A DNA stretch of 64,000 nt from Acidobacteriota bacterium. Lineage in GTDB: Bacteria > Acidobacteriota > Terriglobia > Terriglobales > Acidobacteriaceae. Shown piece after piece: positions 8,179 through 18,396 of this stretch (position 1 is the first letter of the stretch; every line of letters starts with the position of its first letter). The DNA is taken from contig JAGWNX010000007.1 of NCBI GenBank assembly GCA_028872955.1, positions 1-64,000 of the forward strand, in the 5' to 3' direction. The position numbers and the translations under genes were made by a program. The notes under the pieces are model-generated. The model was not told the origin of the DNA and searched no databases. It saw only the letters and a list, made by a program, of their open reading frames with translations.

Positions 8179-8574
8179 TTACCGGCTAAGCGACTCCACC
8201 ATCCTGGGAGCGGCGAGCGCTCGCACGCTGGCCAGCAACTGCTCGGGCGGCAAGGGTTTCTGGAGGATCATCACATCCAGCCCGGCGTACTCAGGCTCCA
8301 CATCCTCCAGACCGGTGATGACCAGAACTGGCAGCGATGGCTGATGTTGACGCAGCGCCCGGACAAACTCCGGTCCTTGCATCAGCGGCATTCTGTGGTC
8401 GGTGATCACCAGCAGCAGCGGCTCGGCGAACTCGTTCTCGCGCAGTTGCTCCAGCGCACGCTGCGGATCCAGAGTTGCCACTGCCAGATATCCAGCCCGA
8501 CGCAGCACGGTTTGCCGTGTGACCGCCTGAACAGCATCGTCATCGACCAGCAGGATGGTGCCAGAGATCTCCAT
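8179..8574 (-). CDS. single-domain response regulator (CheY-like receiver)
   Basis: A 131-aa stand-alone receiver domain. The acidic pocket (D11-D12), phospho-acceptor D59 in ITDHRMP, switch Thr87 (VITG) and Lys106 (QKPLPP) are all in place, so phosphorylation should be possible. There is no output domain, so it would act by protein contact or as a phosphate sink. No histidine kinase gene is adjacent; it lies between ccmF (same strand, 55 bp downstream) and the divergent symporter, from which it is separated by 180 bp holding both promoters. Confidence 0.85.
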   Translation of the reverse strand: MEISGTILLVDDDAVQAVTRQTVLRRAGYLAVATLDPQRALEQLRENEFAEPLLLVITDHRMPLMQGPEFVRALRQHQPSLPVLVITGLEDVEPEYAGLDVMILQKPLPPEQLLASVRALAAPRMVESLSR

Positions 8575-8754
8575 TGCAACTTTAGGATGCCTTACACGTT
8601 CGTTACTTTGCTTGGTTCAGAAAATATTTTTCACCGGGAACCCGCCATCCAGCTCCCCGGAGGATGCCTTCTTTTGCTGGACGCGGAGTTAGGCAACCGT
8701 TTACACTCAGCCCGGCACTGGTCAAATTCCGCACACCAGAGCCGGGGGACACGC

Positions 8755-10539
8755 GTGAATCTTTCCATCATTGACTGGCTCATCATGCTGGTCTACTTCG
8801 TCTTCGTGCTGGGCATCGGCTTTGCCCTCAAGCGCTACATGCGCACATCCAACGACTTCTTCCTGGCGGGCCGCTCCATTCCGGCCTGGGTCTGCGGGTT
8901 GGCCTTCATCTCGGCCAATCTGGGCGCGCAGGAGGTGATCGGCATGGGTGCCTCGGGGGCAAAGTACGGCATCGTCACCAGCCAGTTCTACTGGATCGGC
9001 GCGATCCCTGCCATGGCCTTTGTCGGCATCTTCATGATGCCGTTCTACTACGGTTCCAAGGCCCGCTCCGTGCCAGAGTTTTTGCGCCTGCGCTTTGACG
9101 AGAAGACCCGCGCCATCAACGCCTTCTCGTTCGCCATCATGACCGTGCTCTCCTCCGGCATCTCCATGTATGCCATGGCGCTGCTCATTCAGACGCTGGG
9201 GCTGTTTCACGGCATCATCCCGGACCAGTATGTCTTCCACGTCTCGGTCATACTGTCGGCGCTCATCGTGCTGGGCTACATCTTCCTGGGCGGCCTGACC
9301 AGCGCCATCTATAACGAGGTGCTGCAGTTCTTCCTGATCGTGGCCGGCTTCGCCCCGCTGGTGTGGATCGGCCTGCGCAATGTGGGGGGCTGGCAGGGCA
9401 TCAAGCAGACGCTGCCGGCGACCATGACCCACTCCTGGCGCGGCATGGCGCACCCGGCCACCAATACCCTGGGGGTGGAGTGGGTAGGCCTGGCCATGGG
9501 CCTCGGCTTTGTGCTGAGCTTCGGCTACTGGTGCACGGACTTCCTGGTGATTCAGCGGGCCATGGCGGCTGACTCGGAGATCTCCGCCCGCCGCGTGCCG
9601 CTCATCGCCGCCATTCCCAAGATGTTCTTCCCGTTTCTGGTGATTCTGCCCGGCCTCATCGCGGTCAGCGTCACCAGCCACGCCACGTCGGTGCAGCCGG
9701 TCACCTACTCCGCGCAGGTGCCACTCAGTGAGCAGCATCCGCACGGCATCATCCCCGTCAAGACGGACCCCATTCACAACCAGCCGGTCATCGACTCCAA
9801 GGGATTGCCTGTCTATAACTACGATCTCGCCATTCCGGTCATGCTGCTGCACTTCTTTCCCACCGGCATCCTGGGCCTGGGCCTGACGGCGCTGCTGGCC
9901 AGTTTCATGTCAGGCATGGCGGGCAACGTCACCGCATTCAACACCGTGTGGACCTACGACATCTACCAGTCCTACATCAACAAGCGCGCCAGCGACGAGC
10001 ACTACCTGTGGATGGGGCGCATGGCGACCATTGGCGGCGTGGTGCTCTCCGTCGCGGCCGCTTACCTGGTGACCAACTTCAACAACATCATGGACGCGTT
10101 GCAGTTGGTGTTCTCGATCGTGAACGCGCCGCTGTTTGCCACCTTTCTGCTGGGCATGTTCTGGAAGCGAACCACCGGCCACGGTGCCTTTACAGGGCTG
10201 GTGGCGGGCACGTTGGCGGCGCTGGTGCACCATGGCCTCACCATTCCCGGCGACGCGGCGGCAGGCATTCATGGCGGCTGGATCACGATTGTGCACCACT
10301 ACTCCAGCGACATGGCGCAGAACTTCTACACGGCCATCTTTGCCTTCTCCGTCAACCTGGTGGTAACGGTTCTGGTCTCGCTGGTCACGTCGCCGCGACC
10401 TGACTCGGAACTGGTGGGGCTGGTCTACTCGCTTACGCCGCAGCCCGAGGAGGGCCACCTGGAGTGGTACCAGAAGCCTGCCACGCTGGCGATCGCCGTG
10501 CTGGTCATGCTGATTGCGCTGAACTTGGTCTTTGCGTAA
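8755..10539 (+). CDS. sodium/solute symporter (SSS family)
   Basis: A 594-aa integral membrane protein of the SLC5/SSS family, which couples Na+ entry to uptake of a small solute. The family opening is clear: TM1 IDWLIMLVYFVFVLGIG, then SNDFFLAGRSIP and ANLGAQEVIGMGA, followed by about a dozen more helices. The N-terminus and length fit the vSGLT/sugar-like branch more than proline or pantothenate carriers, but the substrate cannot be read from sequence. I chose GTG 8755: it starts directly before the conserved first helix and has a GGGGGA Shine-Dalgarno 5-10 nt upstream. The longer open frame from 8344 is antisense to the response regulator. An 84-aa membrane protein follows 82 bp downstream. 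Confidence 0.88.
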   Translation: MNLSIIDWLIMLVYFVFVLGIGFALKRYMRTSNDFFLAGRSIPAWVCGLAFISANLGAQEVIGMGASGAKYGIVTSQFYWIGAIPAMAFVGIFMMPFYYGSKARSVPEFLRLRFDEKTRAINAFSFAIMTVLSSGISMYAMALLIQTLGLFHGIIPDQYVFHVSVILSALIVLGYIFLGGLTSAIYNEVLQFFLIVAGFAPLVWIGLRNVGGWQGIKQTLPATMTHSWRGMAHPATNTLGVEWVGLAMGLGFVLSFGYWCTDFLVIQRAMAADSEISARRVPLIAAIPKMFFPFLVILPGLIAVSVTSHATSVQPVTYSAQVPLSEQHPHGIIPVKTDPIHNQPVIDSKGLPVYNYDLAIPVMLLHFFPTGILGLGLTALLASFMSGMAGNVTAFNTVWTYDIYQSYINKRASDEHYLWMGRMATIGGVVLSVAAAYLVTNFNNIMDALQLVFSIVNAPLFATFLLGMFWKRTTGHGAFTGLVAGTLAALVHHGLTIPGDAAAGIHGGWITIVHHYSSDMAQNFYTAIFAFSVNLVVTVLVSLVTSPRPDSELVGLVYSLTPQPEEGHLEWYQKPATLAIAVLVMLIALNLVFA

Positions 10540-10621
10540 CGGTCCGTCTGCAGCACCGGGGCGTGGTTTGCCGCGCGTCTGGTGCTAAGCCGCTACGGCG
10601 GAGGCACTTGAAAGGAGCACC

Positions 10622-10876
10622 ATGGGTCTCGATATTCGAATTCCGCTGGGATTGATCTTCCTCATCATCGGCGGCCTGATGTCGGTATACGGTCTGCTGA
10701 CCCGTCACGCGGCAGATCTGTATGCCAAGTCGATGGGCATCAATCTGAACCTGAGCTGGGGACTGCTGATGTTTGTCTTTGGTGCGATGATGTTCCTGGT
10801 GGGTCGGCGCCAGAAGTGGCAGGACGACCCCGTGAACCCGCGTCCGTGGGAGGAGCATCAGGCTCCGCGGCACTAA
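10622..10876 (+). CDS. small two-TM protein downstream of the symporter
   Basis: An 84-aa protein with two hydrophobic helices (about 7-25 and 44-62) and a polar C-terminus ending in QDDPVNPRPWEEHQ. The start has a strong Shine-Dalgarno (AAAGGAG, 5 nt spacing). It lies 82 bp after the symporter on the same strand with no clear terminator, so co-transcription is likely. I do not recognise a named family. Its size and position would suit an accessory or stabilising subunit of the symporter. That role is inference. Confidence 0.7.
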   Translation: MGLDIRIPLGLIFLIIGGLMSVYGLLTRHAADLYAKSMGINLNLSWGLLMFVFGAMMFLVGRRQKWQDDPVNPRPWEEHQAPRH

Positions 10877-10972
10877 AGCTAAGTCAATGGCCTTCAATGG
10901 AATAAGTGATTGTTCCGAAATGCACATTGGCGAATAAATAACTCTTCTGCAACGATTCCCACGCAGCCTGAC

Positions 10973-10981
10973 TGCGATAAT
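10973..10981 (+). promoter_or_regulatory. extended -10 element (TGCGATAAT) before the Ser/Thr kinase
   Basis: TGCGATAAT fits an extended -10 box (TGn plus hexamer). Its last base is only 5 nt before the kinase ATG at 10987, so a transcript started at the usual distance would begin at or next to the start codon. The GGGG between box and ATG is too close to act as a normal ribosome site. See the leaderless-transcript finding. Confidence 0.4.
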
Positions 10982-10986
10982 GGGGT

Positions 10987-13494
10987 ATGAAGCGCAGGAC
11001 CATACAGCACTACGAGATTATCCGTAAGATCGGTGCCGGCGGCAGCGGCGTCGTCTACTTGGCCACGGATACCATGCTGCAGCGTCCCGTGGTGCTCAAG
11101 TTGCTCAAAAGAGGAGCGTTAACGATCGAGCAGATGCGTGTGACGCAACTGCGCGAGGCGCGTCTGGCCTCGGCGATCGACCACCCCAACGTCTGCGCCA
11201 TCTACGATGTGGGGGATGCTCCGTCTGAGGAGTCAGGCGGCGACAACGAAGCCTTCATCGTGATGCAGTACATTCCGGGCAAGTCCCTGGATAAGCTGAT
11301 TGCGCAAGGTGCATCCAGCCTGCAGCTCACGCTCTCTGCCGGGATCCAGATATCAGATGGTCTGGCTGCAGCGCACTCGCTGGGCATCTTTCATCGCGAT
11401 CTGAAGCCGGCCAACGTGATGCTGACCGACGGCGGCCTGATCAAGATTCTGGACTTCGGCCTGGCCCGCCGCATCAATCTGGACCAGGCGGACTTTGACC
11501 CTGCCGGGCCGGCCAGCGCCAAGGGGCCTATGGCTCCGCTTGGCCCCACCTATACGGCGCGGGGCGGCACCATCGCCTATATGGCGCCGGAGCAGTTCGT
11601 CACCGGGCAGTCCTCGGTGCAGTCAGATATCTTCGCGCTGGGCGTCATTCTGTACGAACTGGCGACAGGTCGCCACCCCTTCCATCGCCCGGACGCGCCG
11701 GAGTTTCAATCCATACGCGCCATCCAGTTTGCGGACCCGCCCTCCATCCGCGAGATCGCCCCGGAGCTGCCGGTGGAGTTGGAGTCTGTCATTCTGCGCT
11801 GCCTGGAGAAGCAGCCAGCAGCGCGCTACGCCTCCGCCGCCGAGGTGCGCGAGGCCCTGAAGACCATCATGATGGCCATGCAGTTGGATCGCGTGGCTAC
11901 CCAGGGGGAGACCGTCACGCTGCTGCCTTCGCAGGGCCGCCTGCCGCTGGATACGCCAGAGGAGGAGAAGCGCACGACGGGCATCCTCTCCATGCTGGCG
12001 GAGCGGTTTCGCGAGCCTGCGGCCGCCGCCGCCAACCGCCAGAGCACCATGGTGGTGCTGCCCTTTGTCAACCTGGGCACGGCAGAGGTGGCACCGCTCT
12101 ACGGCTACGCCCTGGCCGATGCCATCGGAGCCCGGCTGGCCCGCATGCCGTCGCTGGTGGTGCGTCCCTCCAGCGCACTGATGACGGTTGCCACGCAGCA
12201 GCTGGACCCGTTGAGCGTGGGCAAAAAGCTTCTGGTTCAGTTTGTTCTGACAGGAAACTTCATCCGTTCGGAGAAGGGATTCGACCTGAACTGGCAGCTG
12301 CTGGACGTACCCAGCCAGTCGGTCCGCACGGGCGGCGCCATCAGCGTGCCCACGCTGGACCTGGTGAGTGTGCAGACGGAGATCTGTAACGAAGTGTTTG
12401 CCACCCTGCAGGGCACGGGCGAGCTGCAGGCGGCACCCGTGGTCTCGCGCAGCTCCGGGACCACGCAGACGTTGACCTCCGACGCATCCGAGGAGTATCT
12501 GCAGGCGCGTGCCGTGCTTACCTCGTTTATGTATCGCACGGGCAGCCGCGACGACCTGGACCGCGCCCGCGAGCTGTTCGAGTCCGTGCTGCGGCAGGAT
12601 GAGCGCTTTGCTGCGGCGTGGTCTGGCCTGGGCATTACGCACCTGCAGTACGCCCGACACGCGCTGGGCGGCCAGATGCACGTGCTGGAGGCGCGCCGTG
12701 CCTTCGACAAGGCTCTGCAGCTGGACCCGGGATCGGTGGAGGCGAACCTCTACCGCGTCTACATGCTGCTCTCCCGCGGCGAGAAGGAGTCCGCGCGCCA
12801 CGGGATCGAGCATCTGCTGCGCACGGCCGGCAATGACTGGAACGTCCACCTGGTGGCGGGCATCACGCTGCGGATCGACGGCATGTACGAGGAGGCGCTG
12901 GACCAGTTCAACAAGTCGCTGCGGATGAACCCGGCCAACGCTGCCGTGATCTACAACCATCGCGCTCGCGTCTACCAGTACCAGAACCAGCTGGAGCTGG
13001 CCGCAGAGGAGTTGGAGAAGGGGCTGACGCTGGAGCCTCGCCAGCCGCTGCTGCGCATTTCGCTCGGCTACCAGCAGATGCGCTCCGGCGACCTGACCCG
13101 AGCGGTGGAGACGCTGGAGAACGTCATCCGCGACGAGAAGTCCCTGCGCATCGTCTACCCGACCATCGCGCTGTGCTACGTGCAGCTTGGCGACCGTGAG
13201 AAGGCTGCGACCTTCATTGTGGATGAGACGCTGGCTGCTGCCGAGGCCGACTCCGAGATGGCCTATCGCCTGGCCACATACTTTGCCGTGGAGGGCGATG
13301 AGTCCGAGGCGCTGCACTGGCTGCGGCGAGCGATCTACCTGGGGAACGAGAACTATCCGTGGTTCTCCATCAACCCTGCCTGGCGCAGGCTGGGCGGACA
13401 CTCCGACTTCGAACGCATTCTGGAAGATCTGAAGAAGTCATACCGGCGCAACCAGAAGAACTGGAAGCGCCTGCTGGCACAGCTGCACGAGTAG
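10987..13494 (+). CDS. Ser/Thr protein kinase with TolB-like and TPR domains
   Basis: An 835-aa protein. The N-terminal Hanks-type kinase domain is intact: Gly loop GAGGSG (16-21), Lys38, Glu57, HRDLKPAN (136-143), DFG (156-158) and APE (200-202), with an activation loop enlarged by a Pro/Gly-rich insert. From about 335 comes a TolB N-terminal-like alpha/beta domain (VVLPFVNLG, LADAIGARLARMPSLVV) of the kind found in adenylate cyclase/TPR regulators. About eight TPRs follow from 490 to the C-terminus. There is no transmembrane helix, so it should be cytosolic, unlike PASTA-type kinases. It stands alone between a small membrane gene and a terminator hairpin. Substrates are unknown. Confidence 0.9.
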   Translation: MKRRTIQHYEIIRKIGAGGSGVVYLATDTMLQRPVVLKLLKRGALTIEQMRVTQLREARLASAIDHPNVCAIYDVGDAPSEESGGDNEAFIVMQYIPGKSLDKLIAQGASSLQLTLSAGIQISDGLAAAHSLGIFHRDLKPANVMLTDGGLIKILDFGLARRINLDQADFDPAGPASAKGPMAPLGPTYTARGGTIAYMAPEQFVTGQSSVQSDIFALGVILYELATGRHPFHRPDAPEFQSIRAIQFADPPSIREIAPELPVELESVILRCLEKQPAARYASAAEVREALKTIMMAMQLDRVATQGETVTLLPSQGRLPLDTPEEEKRTTGILSMLAERFREPAAAAANRQSTMVVLPFVNLGTAEVAPLYGYALADAIGARLARMPSLVVRPSSALMTVATQQLDPLSVGKKLLVQFVLTGNFIRSEKGFDLNWQLLDVPSQSVRTGGAISVPTLDLVSVQTEICNEVFATLQGTGELQAAPVVSRSSGTTQTLTSDASEEYLQARAVLTSFMYRTGSRDDLDRARELFESVLRQDERFAAAWSGLGITHLQYARHALGGQMHVLEARRAFDKALQLDPGSVEANLYRVYMLLSRGEKESARHGIEHLLRTAGNDWNVHLVAGITLRIDGMYEEALDQFNKSLRMNPANAAVIYNHRARVYQYQNQLELAAEELEKGLTLEPRQPLLRISLGYQQMRSGDLTRAVETLENVIRDEKSLRIVYPTIALCYVQLGDREKAATFIVDETLAAAEADSEMAYRLATYFAVEGDESEALHWLRRAIYLGNENYPWFSINPAWRRLGGHSDFERILEDLKKSYRRNQKNWKRLLAQLHE

Positions 13495-13524
13495 CCGAGC
13501 AGAGTTCGCTGTGCCAAAAGATAC

Positions 13525-13546
13525 GGGCCACCCGGATGGGTGGCCC
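13525..13546. terminator. bidirectional terminator hairpin
   Basis: A perfect 9-bp stem, GGGCCACCC with GGGTGGCCC, and a GGAT loop. It lies between the convergent kinase gene and the minus-strand gene at 13574. On the minus strand it is followed by a short T run (CTTTT), so it best fits termination of the leftward transcript. Confidence 0.6.
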
Positions 13547-13573
13547 TGCCTTCCTACGCCCGTCGCGAGACGG

Positions 13574-14530
13574 CTATTGCGCGCCGCCCGGGGAGTCTGT
13601 TGCCGTCGTGCGGGGAACAAGGCCAGTTCCTCCAACACCGTTGCTGATGCTGCGCAGCTCGAGCGGCTCCACCAGACTGAAGACCAGCATGGAGCCCTGG
13701 GGAAGGGCGGCTTGACGATCCTGCTTGAGCCACAGCACGGTGCTGACCCCTGCACCTACGCCAGCGCCTACCAGGGCACCGGCCGGACCGGCCATCAAGG
13801 CCCCGGCGGCGGCGCCACTGCCGGCGGTAAGGGCCAGCACGCCAGCGTTCTCCTTGGGGTGGTCGCGATGCGTCACCGTACCCTCGCTGGTGAGCTTGTC
13901 GTGCTCCTGATCGGTGTCAATCAGCTGAGCGCGCAGCGAGTAGCGCGTGCCGTCGGGCAGGGTCACGGTGCGTGCCTCCAGGTGCAGGGCAGCCGCACCG
14001 CTGATGCGCCTGCCACCATGTACCTCGGTCACGCGGCCCTCCAGCACGGAGCCAGCGGGAATGACGACACGGCCGTTCTGCAGTACGTCCTGGGCCAGGG
14101 GAGCGGTGAAGCGGCTGCCCTCCAGCGTCGAAGTGGTCGAGAGACTCTCGTTGATGCGCGCCTTCAGCAGCGTCCCTTCACGGATCTCGCCCTCGCGCTC
14201 GGGCACGCTGGTCACAATGCCTGCGTCCTCATCGCTTGCCGACGCGGCACTCGCGGAGGTGGTGACGATGTGCGCGTCAGGGTCAAAGGCCTGTTTGCTG
14301 AGCGGTGTGGTGGCGCTCTTGTACGGCACATAGGGCCCAAAGGTCTCTGTGGTGGCTGCGGCCGGTGCGGCGGGGGTTGCAGCTACGGGCTTGGCCGGCG
14401 TTGCGTCGTCACTGGTTGCGACGATGGGGGCATCGTCCGGATGCGAAACTCCAGTCGTCTGGGCCATAGCGACGTGCACGGCGGGTACTGCTGCAAAGAC
14501 GAGTGTTGCCATCCTGATCGAACGATTCAT
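13574..14530 (-). CDS. secreted protein with TrbI/VirB10-like beta region and glycine zipper
   Basis: A 318-aa protein with a signal peptide (cleavage after about VAMA, residue 23), an Ala/Pro/Thr-rich linker, then a beta-rich region (about 115-235) with ARINESLSTTSTLEGSRFTA and VVIPAGSVLEGRV, resembling the C-terminal fold of VirB10/TrbI-type proteins. A Gly/Ala zipper (AGALMAGPAGALVGAGVGAG) follows and could insert in or span a membrane. No other secretion or conjugation gene is nearby, so a transport role is not supported. Best described as an envelope protein of unknown function. Confidence 0.65.
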   Translation of the reverse strand: MNRSIRMATLVFAAVPAVHVAMAQTTGVSHPDDAPIVATSDDATPAKPVAATPAAPAAATTETFGPYVPYKSATTPLSKQAFDPDAHIVTTSASAASASDEDAGIVTSVPEREGEIREGTLLKARINESLSTTSTLEGSRFTAPLAQDVLQNGRVVIPAGSVLEGRVTEVHGGRRISGAAALHLEARTVTLPDGTRYSLRAQLIDTDQEHDKLTSEGTVTHRDHPKENAGVLALTAGSGAAAGALMAGPAGALVGAGVGAGVSTVLWLKQDRQAALPQGSMLVFSLVEPLELRSISNGVGGTGLVPRTTATDSPGGAQ

Positions 14531-16192
<1,662 letters not shown>

Positions 16193-16216
16193 CTGTATCT
16201 GCACCAGAGCGACACA

Positions 16217-16249
16217 CGGAGCCCACTGCCTGCGCTGGAGTGGGCTCCG
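16217..16249 (+). terminator. terminator-like hairpin after eno
   Basis: An 11-bp perfect stem (CGGAGCCCACT with AGTGGGCTCCG) with an 11-nt loop, 24 bp after the eno stop. The following run is only CCGTTTG, so it may be a weak terminator or an mRNA-stabilising hairpin. It overlaps a GTG that would otherwise be a possible start of the STAS gene. Confidence 0.55.
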
Positions 16250-16290
16250 CCGTTTGTGAGAGACTGAAGCCGCCTGAGGGGAGCCACGCG

Positions 16291-16638
16291 ATGACCGAGA
16301 CTGTGAGCCAAAGCCGTTTTACGCTGGAGATTGACCGCACACCGGAGAAGATCGTCGTCCGGTGCCTGGGCGAGCTGGTCTTTGGTGTGGCTGGAGAGTT
16401 CTACAAGCAGGTTCAGCCACTCACCGCCGAGACCAGTCACCTGGTGCTGGACCTCTCGGACCTGCGCCACATGGATAGCATGGGCCTGGGCACGCTGGTG
16501 CGGCTGCTGGTGGCGGCACGGAGCCATAAGTGCAGGTTGGAGCTGGTGAACCTCTCGAAGAAGGTGCGCGAGCTGCTGGACATGACCAACCTGCTTAGCG
16601 CGTTCTCTGACATTGGCGAGCACGGCATCAAACTCTAG
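16291..16638 (+). CDS. STAS domain anti-sigma factor antagonist-like protein
   Basis: A 115-aa single STAS domain of the SpoIIAA/RsbV type. The phospho-acceptor Ser63 sits in the canonical loop HMDSMGLGTLV, after the core strand LVLDLSDL. Such proteins bind an anti-sigma kinase when unphosphorylated. ATG 16291 is preferred, with GAGGGGAG just upstream; an earlier in-frame GTG at 16240 lies within a hairpin. No anti-sigma kinase is in the window, but an RsbU-like phosphatase that could act on such a protein is encoded convergently at 18397-20244. Confidence 0.85.
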   Translation: MTETVSQSRFTLEIDRTPEKIVVRCLGELVFGVAGEFYKQVQPLTAETSHLVLDLSDLRHMDSMGLGTLVRLLVAARSHKCRLELVNLSKKVRELLDMTNLLSAFSDIGEHGIKL

Positions 16639-16686
16639 CGCCACCAGCAAAGTCGTGGAGTAAGCGCTACAGAGGCGAGAAACTCT

Positions 16687-16695
16687 TGGTATCCT
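16687..16695 (+). promoter_or_regulatory. extended -10 element (TGGTATCCT) before gpmI
   Basis: TGGTATCCT ends 10 nt before the gpmI ATG at 16706. No Shine-Dalgarno sequence lies between them. A start point 6-8 nt downstream would give a 5' leader of only a few bases. Confidence 0.4.
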
Positions 16696-16705
16696 GTTCC
16701 AGACT

Positions 16706-18328
16706 ATGTCCAAGCCTATTGTTCTGACGATCCTTGACGGTTGGGGCTATCGCCCTGAGTCCCACGGTAACGCTATTGCTCTGGCCCGTAAGCCGGTCTA
16801 TGACGGCCTGCTGGCGCAGTACCCCAATACGCTGCTGCGCGCCAGCGAGCACTACGTCGGCCTGCCCGACGGGCAGATGGGCAACTCCGAGGTGGGTCAC
16901 CTCAACCTGGGAGCCGGTCGCATTGTGCGCATGGATATGACGCGCATCGACGTCGCGATCCAGGACGGTTCGCTGTTTACCGACCCGACCCTGGTGACGG
17001 CAGTGGAGACGGCCGCCCGGCGCGGTCGTGCGCTGCACATCATCGGGCTGGTCTCCGATGGTGGCGTCCACTCGCACCTGCGGCACCTGTTTGCGTTGCT
17101 CAAGCTGGCCGCACAGCACAAGCTGCCACGCGTCTACGTGCATGCCTTTATGGACGGACGCGACACCCTGCCCACCTCTGGCCTGGGCTATCTGAAGCAG
17201 TTGCTGCAGGAGTTTCAGTCTGTGGGCGCCGGTCAGCTGGCCAGCGTCTCAGGCCGTTACTACGCGATGGACCGCGACCTGCGGTGGGAGAAGGAACTCC
17301 AGGCGTTTGACGCGATGGTGACAGGACGCCCTGAGGGCGGTCGTGTTGGGGATGCGCTGGCCAAGGTGCAGGAGCACTACAACAACGGTGTTACCGATGA
17401 GTTCATTCCGCCCTTCACCTGTGTGGATGCGGCGGGCCAGCCCATTGGGCTGATTCAGGACGAGGACGTGGTGTTGAACTTCAACTACCGCGCCGACCGC
17501 GTTCGCCAGATTACCCGGGTGCTGACGCGCAACTCCGGCCTGACCAACGACCCCATCGGCAGCCAGGGTCACCAGTTGCCCAAGGCGGTTGAGCTGGATC
17601 AGGAGATTCCGCTGAACATCGTGCCCAAGGGCCTGCACTACGTCTGCATGACGCAGTATGACAAGAACTTCAAGCTGCCTATCGTCATCCCGGCTGAGAG
17701 CATGGATAACCTGCTGGCAAATGTGATGGGCCAGGCTAACCTGCGTAACCTGCGCGTCGCTGAGACAGAGAAGTATGCGCATGTCACCTACTTCTTCAAC
17801 GGTGGCATCGAGAAGCCCTTTCCGGGGGAGGATCGCGTACTGATCCCCTCGCAAAAGGTGGCCACCTACGACCTGGCACCGGAGATGTCCGCAGCGGGCA
17901 TTGCGGACGCCGTGATCAAAGCCGTGAACGATACGGCCTTTGACGTGATCATCGTCAACTTTGCCAACGCCGACATGGTGGGGCACTCCGGCAAGATTGA
18001 GCCCACCGTACGCGCCTGCGAGACCGTAGACCGCGAACTGGGCCGCATCTACAACGCCGTGCGACAGTATGGCGGCAGCCTGCTGGTGACGGCGGACCAC
18101 GGCAACGCCGAGATGCTTATTGACCCGGTGACTGGCGGCCCGCACACGGCGCACACCACCAACCCCGTGCCTTTCCTGCTGATCACGGAAGAGGGTAAGA
18201 AGGTGGGCGTTCGCGACGGTGGCAGCCTGCGCGACATCTCGCCGACGATGCTCTCGCTGCTCCAACTGGAGAAGCCGAAGGACATGACCGGCAACGACCT
18301 GCGTGTGGTGCTGGGCCAGCAGAGCTGA
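16706..18328 (+). CDS. gpmI: 2,3-bisphosphoglycerate-independent phosphoglycerate mutase
   Basis: A 540-aa cofactor-independent phosphoglycerate mutase, interconverting 3- and 2-phosphoglycerate. The alkaline-phosphatase-like metal centre is visible: N-terminal TILDGWG, the nucleophile Ser61 in [45 protein letters not shown] and TADHGNAE. Length and motif order are standard. It lies one glycolytic step from eno, two genes upstream. A 9-bp terminator follows. Confidence 0.96.
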   Translation: MSKPIVLTILDGWGYRPESHGNAIALARKPVYDGLLAQYPNTLLRASEHYVGLPDGQMGNSEVGHLNLGAGRIVRMDMTRIDVAIQDGSLFTDPTLVTAVETAARRGRALHIIGLVSDGGVHSHLRHLFALLKLAAQHKLPRVYVHAFMDGRDTLPTSGLGYLKQLLQEFQSVGAGQLASVSGRYYAMDRDLRWEKELQAFDAMVTGRPEGGRVGDALAKVQEHYNNGVTDEFIPPFTCVDAAGQPIGLIQDEDVVLNFNYRADRVRQITRVLTRNSGLTNDPIGSQGHQLPKAVELDQEIPLNIVPKGLHYVCMTQYDKNFKLPIVIPAESMDNLLANVMGQANLRNLRVAETEKYAHVTYFFNGGIEKPFPGEDRVLIPSQKVATYDLAPEMSAAGIADAVIKAVNDTAFDVIIVNFANADMVGHSGKIEPTVRACETVDRELGRIYNAVRQYGGSLLVTADHGNAEMLIDPVTGGPHTAHTTNPVPFLLITEEGKKVGVRDGGSLRDISPTMLSLLQLEKPKDMTGNDLRVVLGQQS

Positions 18329-18356
18329 CCACGGCGCAACCTGAGGAAGCAACGCG

Positions 18357-18381
18357 ACGGCTGCCTGCGGGCGGCCGTTTT
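18357..18381 (+). terminator. rho-independent terminator after gpmI
   Basis: Stem of 9 pairs (ACGGCTGCC with GGCGGCCGT, one G-U) with TGCG loop, followed by TTTT. Located between the convergent gpmI and the phosphatase gene. Confidence 0.7.
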
Positions 18382-18396
18382 GCGTGGAGGGCTGGC

